Source of the DNA: JBAZOD01 sp041648955
GTDB lineage: Bacteria > Patescibacteriota > Patescibacteriia > Patescibacteriales > JAQTRU01
DNA length: 6,442 nt
NCBI GenBank assembly: GCA_041648955.1
Contig: JBAZOD010000055.1
Coordinates: forward strand, 1 to 6,442
Direction of reading: 5' to 3'
Part shown: positions 1 through 3,956 of the stretch, piece by piece
Position numbering within the stretch: the first letter of the stretch is position 1
Layout: the number at the start of each line of letters is the position of its first letter
The notes under the pieces: model-generated
Told to the model about the DNA's origin: nothing
The model's database searches: none
The model's input: the letters and a program-made list of their open reading frames with translations, nothing else
Translations under genes and position numbers: made by a program

Positions 1-468
1 GCCTGGATAGATTCAACCGGGGATGACTGGGAAAGACAAAAAAATAAACTCGCCAAAGCTACTGGCAATTGGCTGATAAGCGAACTATTTAAACATTTGA
101 ACGAAGACAAAAAAACTATTAAAGATGTAAAAATTACTCCGGAAAATTTTGCCGAGCTTATTACCCTAGTATATCAAGACAAAATAAATTCTTCTGCTGC
201 CCAGACAATCATGGAGGCCATGTACCAAAAGGGCGGTGATCCGACCAATATTATGGCCGATCTTGGATTGGAGCAGATGGATGATAAAACCGAACTGGAA
301 AAAGCAATAAAAACTATAATAGAAAAAAATAAAAAACAAGTAGAAGAATATAAAAAGGGCAAAGAAACCGTCTTGCAATTTTTTGTCGGACAAGTAATGT
401 CAGCCACTAAGGGCAAGGCTAACCCGAAAATTGTCATCGAAATACTTAAAAAACTACTAAATAATTAA
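1..468 (+). CDS. gatB: Asp/Glu-tRNA amidotransferase subunit B (GatB), C-terminal part
   Basis: The reading frame is open from base 1 and ends with TAA at 466-468, so only the last 155 residues are present and the true start lies upstream. The fragment matches the helical tail and YqeY-like C-terminal domain of GatB: an NWL-x-x-EL segment near residues 23-28 of the fragment, then a glycine-poor helical bundle, and finally the family's closing block FFVGQVMSATKGKANP followed by a short basic helix. In the GatCAB complex, GatB holds the kinase and tRNA-binding part that activates Glu-tRNA(Gln) or Asp-tRNA(Asn) for transamidation in the cytoplasm; the C-terminal domain contacts the tRNA. The catalytic cradle domain is not in the window. 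An internal TTG at 97 could be mistaken for a start, but homology to GatB continues upstream of it. Two small genes follow after only 4 bases, suggesting co-transcription. Identification is firm; lineage is not shown. Confidence 0.93.
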   Translation, partial: AWIDSTGDDWERQKNKLAKATGNWLISELFKHLNEDKKTIKDVKITPENFAELITLVYQDKINSSAAQTIMEAMYQKGGDPTNIMADLGLEQMDDKTELEKAIKTIIEKNKKQVEEYKKGKETVLQFFVGQVMSATKGKANPKIVIEILKKLLNN

Positions 469-472
469 AAAT

Positions 473-682
473 ATGTCAGGAATAGAAAAATTTAGAGGCG
501 GGCATTTCTCTTCCACTCCGGATGAAGAAAAAAACGACCCGAACATTGCTGAAAAAATAAAGGCGGCCAACGAAGCTTTGAAGAGAAAAAGAGCAGAACA
601 AGCCAGGGATTCATTGCGAGAACATCTGGAAGGAACCCCGGAAGAAGAAGGAGAAGAAGAGAAGATAAAAGAAGTGGCTTAA
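473..682 (+). CDS. Small highly charged hypothetical protein (69 aa)
   Basis: I do not recognise this family. The ATG at 473 lies 4 bases after the gatB stop, and the frame closes with TAA at 680-682. The protein is hydrophilic with no membrane segment or signal peptide. A short Gly/Ser/Thr-containing head (residues 1-16) leads into a Lys/Arg/Glu/Ala-rich stretch likely to form one long helix (about residues 22-54), and the tail is very acidic (EEEGEEE around residues 57-63). No Shine-Dalgarno is visible before the start (the upstream bases are nearly all A/T), so translation may depend on coupling to gatB termination. The close spacing, same strand and codon use like gatB argue that it is real. 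Function is unknown; a nucleic-acid or ribosome-associated role would be only a guess from the charge. Confidence 0.6.
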   Translation: MSGIEKFRGGHFSSTPDEEKNDPNIAEKIKAANEALKRKRAEQARDSLREHLEGTPEEEGEEEKIKEVA

Positions 683-699
683 ATTTTTATTTTAAAAAT

Positions 700-1035
700 A
701 TGAATCAAGAAAAACCCGAGAAAATAGAAGGGAATCTTGAAGATTTAGAAATTCGTGAAAAAATTTCAGACATTTTAGAATTAATCAAAAAAGATAAAGA
801 TTATAATCCTGAAGATATAAATGAAGAAGAAATAATTACTTCTCTTCTCAGCCAATTTAACGATCTGCGCGAAGATCACATCGCTAAAGAGGGTTTTTTA
901 ACAACCTTGGAACAAAGAGCCAGAATAATAATTTTGAAGAAAAGGAGCAATAATGCCAGAAAAAAATTCACAGATACCATGGAAGAAATTCATAAAATAG
1001 AAAAAAATATATCCGGATTTTCTAAAGCAGCTTAA
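700..1035 (+). CDS. Hypothetical all-helical charged protein (111 aa)
   Basis: Not recognised. ATG at 700 sits 17 bases after the preceding stop, and the frame ends with TAA at 1033-1035. The protein is Glu/Lys/Ile-rich with heptad-like spacing of Ile and Leu over residues 15-55 and again over 65-105, so it is probably helical and perhaps coiled-coil. A short basic patch (ILKKRSNNARKKF, about residues 78-90) separates two acidic stretches. There are no cysteines, transmembrane segments or signal peptide. No Shine-Dalgarno is evident; the leader is A/T only. It is the last gene of the presumed gatB transcript: a new consensus promoter begins five bases after its stop, and the first terminator downstream is at 1183-1216. 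Codon use agrees with its neighbours, supporting a real gene of unknown function. Confidence 0.6.
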   Translation: MNQEKPEKIEGNLEDLEIREKISDILELIKKDKDYNPEDINEEEIITSLLSQFNDLREDHIAKEGFLTTLEQRARIIILKKRSNNARKKFTDTMEEIHKIEKNISGFSKAA

Positions 1036-1040
1036 AGAAT

Positions 1041-1069
1041 TTGACAACGTTTTTTTGTTGATTTATACT
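1041..1069 (+). promoter_or_regulatory. Near-consensus sigma70 promoter
   Basis: TTGACA (1041-1046) is a perfect -35 element. It is followed by exactly 17 bases and then TATACT (1064-1069), one mismatch from the -10 consensus. Transcription should start near 1076. This is the best-matching promoter in the window. It begins only 5 bases after the previous gene's stop, so it starts a new unit reading toward the terminator at 1183 and the cysteine-rich gene at 1262. Confidence 0.75.
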
Positions 1070-1099
1070 ATTAATAATTTACCTACTAAAATAATCAGC

Positions 1100-1108
1100 T
1101 GTGGATAA
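1100..1108 (-). promoter_or_regulatory. Perfect DnaA-box 9-mer (TTATCCACA on minus strand)
   Basis: The plus strand reads TGTGGATAA, the reverse complement of the strong DnaA box TTATCCACA. It is the only exact copy I found in the window. It lies about 25 bases downstream of the expected start of transcription from the 1041-1069 promoter. A single box with no dnaA or dnaN gene and no box cluster does not make an origin; it could be a DnaA-responsive control site or a chance match. Confidence 0.35.
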
Positions 1109-1184
1109 ACAAGGAAAAGCAAATAAACCAAAATACCGTTTTAACACCGAGGCGAAAAAGCCTTCAAGGAATCATATTTTCTAA
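1101..1184 (+). CDS. Possible 27-aa basic micro-protein (GTG start)
   Basis: A 27-codon frame begins with GTG at 1101 and stops with TAA at 1182-1184, immediately at the foot of the terminator stem and entirely inside the predicted short transcript. The product would be Lys/Asn/Arg-rich (10 or so basic residues, beginning VDKQGKANKPKYRF), with no hydrophobic segment. There is no Shine-Dalgarno, but most genes here also lack one. A frame of this length can easily occur by chance, and the GTG overlaps the DnaA-box match. It shows no run of a single amino acid that would suggest a classical attenuation leader peptide. Listed as a weak candidate only. Confidence 0.18.
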   Translation: MDKQGKANKPKYRFNTEAKKPSRNHIF

Positions 1185-1216
1185 AATATCCCGTCCAATG
1201 GACGGGATATTTTTTT
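1183..1216 (+). terminator. Strong intrinsic terminator upstream of the Cys-rich gene
   Basis: Left arm AAAATATCCCGTCC (1183-1196), loop AAT, right arm GGACGGGATATTTT (1200-1213): a perfect 14-bp stem with a GC-rich top, followed directly by a T-run ending at 1216. It can end both the short 1076 transcript and read-through from the gatB operon. It lies 46 bases before the next start codon, so it could also act as a regulated attenuator. Confidence 0.88.
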
Positions 1217-1244
1217 AGGTAAAAACTGATCTTTCACAACGAAT

Positions 1245-1252
1245 AGAGGGGG
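1245..1252 (+). promoter_or_regulatory. Strong Shine-Dalgarno for the Cys-rich gene
   Basis: AGAGGGGG lies 9 bases before the ATG at 1262. It fixes that start and stands out because the other intact gene starts in the window show no comparable site (the GT-C gene has at best a weak AGGT). Confidence 0.7.
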
Positions 1253-1261
1253 TTTATCGAA

Positions 1262-1648
1262 ATGGAAAAAAACGATTGCATTCACGCATCTGTATGCCTG
1301 GTAGGCGGTACAGGACCGGGCTGCAACCAGGAGGGATCTTTAACCTGTGGTGAAGCTCTGAAAAGAAAAGAACTTGCCACCAGGTCTTGTCCCCTTATGG
1401 CGAACGGAAAGGGCTGTGATAATCCGCAATTACTGGTTTATATTCCATCAGGTATTGACTGTTGCCGAAACGGAAAATGTCTTACAAGAGTGATTGTACC
1501 TGAAATTGTGGAAAAAGTTGTCGCCAGTAATGGTATAGGAGAACCTCTAAAAATAACCCCGGAACAATTAAAAGAGGCCGGCAGAACCATAGTTAGCGCT
1601 ATGAATTTAAAGAGAGCGAATCCAATCGCTGAAAAAGTAGCCGGGTAA
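1262..1648 (+). CDS. Cysteine-rich hypothetical protein (128 aa, possible metal binding)
   Basis: Not a family I recognise. The start is well defined by the G-rich ribosome binding site 9 bases upstream; TAA is at 1646-1648. The N-terminal half (residues 1-73) holds all nine cysteines, at 6, 12, 21, 29, 43, 52, 67, 68 and 73, along with glycine-rich turns (GGTGPGC at 15-21, NGKGC at 48-52). The C-terminal half (about 74-128) has none and looks helical (VIVPEIVEKVV, then a Pro-started helix from about residue 98). There is no signal peptide or membrane segment, so the cysteines probably sit in the cytoplasm and may bind zinc or an iron-sulfur cluster; this is inferred from spacing, not from a known motif. 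Its G+C (about 44% by hand count over 1261-1620) appears higher than its neighbours. It has no visible promoter of its own and lies just beyond a terminator, so its expression may be conditional. A shared bidirectional terminator follows. Confidence 0.75.
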   Translation: MEKNDCIHASVCLVGGTGPGCNQEGSLTCGEALKRKELATRSCPLMANGKGCDNPQLLVYIPSGIDCCRNGKCLTRVIVPEIVEKVVASNGIGEPLKITPEQLKEAGRTIVSAMNLKRANPIAEKVAG

Positions 1649-1652
1649 AAAT

Positions 1653-1694
1653 AAAAGGGTTAATATCGCAATATGATATTAACCCCTTTTTATT
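1653..1694. terminator. Bidirectional intrinsic terminator between convergent genes
   Basis: Arms at 1653-1667 and 1675-1690 pair through GGGTTAATATC/GATATTAACCC (11 bp) plus flanking A/T and one bulged C, with a 7-base loop. A T-rich tail follows on the plus strand, and the mirrored A-rich side gives a T-rich tail on the minus strand. It lies between the stop of the cysteine-rich gene and the stop of miaA, so it can end both transcripts. Confidence 0.85.
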
Positions 1695-2609
1695 TTATTT
1701 CAAAAACTCTTTTGCCAATTTTTCCGCCTGCTCATTGCCATCTACCCAATAAATCTTCTTCCTCTGTTTTTCCCAGCGCCTGAACCAGGTCATCTGCCGC
1801 TTGGCAAATTGCCGGCTGGCAATATTCAACTTTTCTACCATTTCTTTATAATCCATCTTTTCCTGCAAATACAAAGAGATAAATTTATATTCCAAGCCAA
1901 AACTTTCCAAACGCTTCCAGCTCACTCCCCCGGCATGCAAACTTTTTACTTCTCCAACCATATCTTCTTTTTCAAATCTATCAACCAATCTTTTATAAAT
2001 TCTTTCGTTCAAGGCTTCGCGCGGCCAAGTTAACCCCAACAAAAGAAAATCATAACTTTTTGACGATGATTTCGGAGGATGGCCATCATCTTTATTTTGC
2101 ATTACTTCAATATAGCGGATCAATCGCCTCTTGTTCTTTTTCTCGCTGTCATTTAATTTTTCCGCGAATTTTGAATTTATTTTCTGAAGTTCTAAAAATA
2201 ATTTTTCAACTGATTTTTTTTCTAATTTCTCTCTTAAAATTTTGTCCGGCTTAGCCCCATTTAAATTATAATTATCAACCACGGCCTGCAAATACAAACC
2301 TGTTCCTCCCACGATAATCGGCGTCTTCCCCCGCTTTAAAATACTTTCAATTGCCTCAAAAGCCAATTTCTGATATTTGGCCAAGCTAAATTTCGTGTTA
2401 GGACTAACAATGTCAATGAGATGATATTTAACATTTCCATATTCTTTCAAATCTTTACCTGTTCCTACATCCATCCTCTTATAAACCTGCCGGCTATCAG
2501 CACTGACAATTTCACCGTTAAATTTTCGCGCCAAATCCACCCCCAGTTTGGTTTTGCCAGAAGCGGTTGGTCCTAAAACTACAATTATTTTGTTACTGTT
2601 TTTTAGCAT
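1695..2609 (-). CDS. miaA: tRNA dimethylallyltransferase (MiaA)
   Basis: MiaA transfers the dimethylallyl group of DMAPP to N6 of A37 in tRNAs that read UNN codons, making i6A. The 304-residue length is normal for the family. Visible signatures are the P-loop GPTASGKT (13-20), SADSRQVY (36-43), the HLIDIVSP segment (63-70), GGTGLYLQA (101-109), the basic RRLIRYIEV helix (161-169) and the C-terminal FAKRQMTWFRRWE block (268-280). Nothing essential appears to be missing. The ATG at 2609 places the P-loop at the usual distance from the N terminus. It lies 21 bases downstream of the miaB stop with no clear Shine-Dalgarno, so it is probably expressed from the same message. The neighbour MiaB uses its product as substrate. 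If the host is a CPR bacterium, the DMAPP source is an open question, since many of these lack isoprenoid synthesis; that is inference from the group, not seen here. Confidence 0.97.
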   Translation of the reverse strand: MLKNSNKIIVVLGPTASGKTKLGVDLARKFNGEIVSADSRQVYKRMDVGTGKDLKEYGNVKYHLIDIVSPNTKFSLAKYQKLAFEAIESILKRGKTPIIVGGTGLYLQAVVDNYNLNGAKPDKILREKLEKKSVEKLFLELQKINSKFAEKLNDSEKKNKRRLIRYIEVMQNKDDGHPPKSSSKSYDFLLLGLTWPREALNERIYKRLVDRFEKEDMVGEVKSLHAGGVSWKRLESFGLEYKFISLYLQEKMDYKEMVEKLNIASRQFAKRQMTWFRRWEKQRKKIYWVDGNEQAEKLAKEFLK

Positions 2610-2630
2610 AAAATTTAAACGATTTTTGCG

Positions 2631-3956
2631 TTATGCGACTCTCTCCCCTTCCATTCCAAAATCTTCAACTTTTGTTATTTTTACTTTTACAAATTCTCCG
2701 GATTTAACATTCGACATTTTAATTTTGACATTTTTATTTGTTTTCGTATATCCATATTGCTCCCTCTTTTTACTTTCCCCAGAAACTAACACCTCCGTCG
2801 TTTTTCCTAAATATTTCTTATTATTCTCCAGTGCGGTTTTCCGTAAAATTTTCATCAATTCTTCTTCTCTTCTTTTTTTCTCTTCTCGACTGACATTATC
2901 CTTAAGTTTAAAAGCGGCCGTGCCGAATCTTGGGCTGTACTGAGCAATATACGCCATATCAAACTTTATTTCTTTAAATAGTTTTATTGTATTAGAGAAT
3001 TGCTTCTTTGTTTCTCCCGGGAAGCCAACAATAATATCGGTAGTAATGGCCGCTTCCGGCATCGCTTTTCTTATTTTTTTTATCAAATTTTTATAATGCG
3101 CTGCTGTATATTTGCGGTTCATAGCTGATAAAATTTTATCGTCTCCCGCTTGCGCCGGCAAATGAATATGCTGGCAAACTTTTTGGCAATTAGCGATCGT
3201 TTTTATCAGTTCATCGCTCATGTCTTTTGGGTGGCTCGTCGCGAATCTAATCCAAAAATTTCCAGGAACATCGTTCACTTTTTTTAAAAGTTTAGAAAAA
3301 TTAATAATCCCCCTGTCATCCTGAGGAGGAGCGGAGCGACGACGTGAGGATCCCGTGGATTTTAAGACGTCCACATATGAATTCACATTCTGCGCAATCA
3401 AAACTATTTCTTTACATCCTTTTGCCACCAAATCTTTTACTTCTTTTAAAATTTCTTGAGCCGGACGATAAATTTCCCTGCCTCTGGCATAAGGCACAAC
3501 GCAATAAGCGCAAAAATTGTCGCAGCCGTTGCCAATCGGCACAAAAGCAGAAATTTTAGAATTATATTTCGGCTTTATTTTCAAATAACTCGTCGGTTTA
3601 TTTTTTTTCCTTTCGCCGAATAATTTTGACATTAATTTTGGCAAATCATTTATATTCAACCAGACGTCAACTTGCTCCCCGAGCCTCTTCCGCACATCTT
3701 GGCGATCAGACAAACATCCGGTTAAAATAATTTTCGCTTTTGGATTTTGTTTTTTAATTTTTCCCACAAAACCATAAACCCGGTCTTCGGCCGACTGTCT
3801 GACCCCGCAAGTCGTCAACACGACCAAATTGGCTTTTATTTCGCTGGACGCTAGAGCAAAACCGTTATCCTCCAAATATCCGGCTATTCTTTCGCTATCA
3901 CTCTTATTCATCTGACAGCCGATAGTAATTATATAATATGTTTTATTCTTTTTCAT
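2631..3956 (-). CDS. miaB: tRNA-2-methylthio-N6-dimethylallyladenosine synthase (MiaB)
   Basis: MiaB is a radical-SAM methylthiotransferase that converts i6A37 to ms2i6A37. Three parts are visible in 441 residues: the N-terminal UPF0004 domain with cluster cysteines C14 (in TIGCQMN), C50 (TTCGVR) and C81 (TGCLSDR); the radical-SAM domain with C145, C149 and C152 in CDNFCAYC followed by VVPYARGRE; and a C-terminal TRAM-like region (about 380-441). Later landmarks are QNVNSY (189-194), RFATSHP (237-243), HIHLPAQAGDD (263-273) and TDIIVGFPGET (306-316). The CQMN signature and adjacent miaA favour MiaB over the relatives MtaB and RimO. Its ATG overlaps the upstream stop as ATGA, so translation is probably coupled. 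Residues about 201-216 are an extra Ser/Arg/Pro-rich segment coded by a GC-rich repeat-like insert in a loop that varies in length across the family; all catalytic residues are intact, so the protein is probably functional. Confidence 0.95.
   Translation of the reverse strand: MKKNKTYYIITIGCQMNKSDSERIAGYLEDNGFALASSEIKANLVVLTTCGVRQSAEDRVYGFVGKIKKQNPKAKIILTGCLSDRQDVRKRLGEQVDVWLNINDLPKLMSKLFGERKKNKPTSYLKIKPKYNSKISAFVPIGNGCDNFCAYCVVPYARGREIYRPAQEILKEVKDLVAKGCKEIVLIAQNVNSYVDVLKSTGSSRRRSAPPQDDRGIINFSKLLKKVNDVPGNFWIRFATSHPKDMSDELIKTIANCQKVCQHIHLPAQAGDDKILSAMNRKYTAAHYKNLIKKIRKAMPEAAITTDIIVGFPGETKKQFSNTIKLFKEIKFDMAYIAQYSPRFGTAAFKLKDNVSREEKKRREEELMKILRKTALENNKKYLGKTTEVLVSGESKKREQYGYTKTNKNVKIKMSNVKSGEFVKVKITKVEDFGMEGERVA
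3309..3356. repeat. Repeat-like GC-rich insert inside miaB
   Basis: About 48 bases (a multiple of three) interrupt an AT-rich gene with a GC-rich block whose ends are inverted: ATCCT at 3318-3322 and AGGAT at 3347-3351. The middle is a purine-rich series of GAG, GCG and GAC units (GAGGAGGAGCGGAGCGACGA at 3324-3343). It adds roughly residues TGSSRRRSAPPQDDRG to MiaB without breaking the frame. The outline, CATCCTGAG at one end and GTGAGGATCC at the other, resembles short dispersed palindromic repeats common in many bacterial genomes; this is from memory. There is no second full copy in this window, so its repeat status is inferred. Exact ends are uncertain by a few bases. Confidence 0.6.

Larger units (their letters stand above)
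1076..1216 (+). ncRNA. Candidate small RNA or 5' leader (attenuator-like)
   Basis: A roughly 141-nt transcript is predicted between the 1041-1069 promoter and the intrinsic terminator at 1183-1216. It has no ordinary ORF; the only open frame is a 27-codon GTG frame at 1101-1184. A small hairpin can form at 1149-1164 (stem GAGGC/GCCTT with one G-U pair, loop GAAAAA). A weak AU-only hairpin (ATATTTT 1174-1180 with AAAATAT 1183-1189) would compete with the base of the terminator stem. I see no promoter between 1217 and 1261, so the next gene would be expressed by read-through of the terminator. That layout fits a riboswitch or attenuator controlling the cysteine-rich gene, but it also fits an independent sRNA. 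I could not match it to a riboswitch class, 6S, SRP RNA, tmRNA or RNase P RNA. Boundaries are inferred from promoter and terminator only. Confidence 0.4.

Noticed and set aside
166..437. Two minus-strand frames opposite gatB
   Set aside because: The plus strand is clearly gatB; the antisense products are Phe/Ile-rich artefacts with no upstream signals.
1043..1062. CAAC...GTTG inverted repeat within the promoter spacer as an operator or terminator
   Set aside because: Only four base pairs around an 8-base T-rich loop; chance level, and it is explained by the promoter spacer.
2042..2100. GATGATGG/CCATC-rich stretch in miaA as another repeat insert
   Set aside because: MiaA length here is normal (304 aa) and the family has a linker of similar size at this point, so no insertion is needed to explain it.
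2548..2943. Long plus-strand open frame opposite miaB/miaA
   Set aside because: It lies antisense to two certain genes; its Phe/Leu/Ser-rich product is the usual shadow of Lys/Glu-rich coding on the other strand.
3953..3956. UGA recoding as glycine (code 25 of some CPR lineages)
   Set aside because: The GT-C gene ends with TGA overlapping the miaB ATG in the standard coupled ATGA form, and no conserved gene here contains an in-frame TGA.
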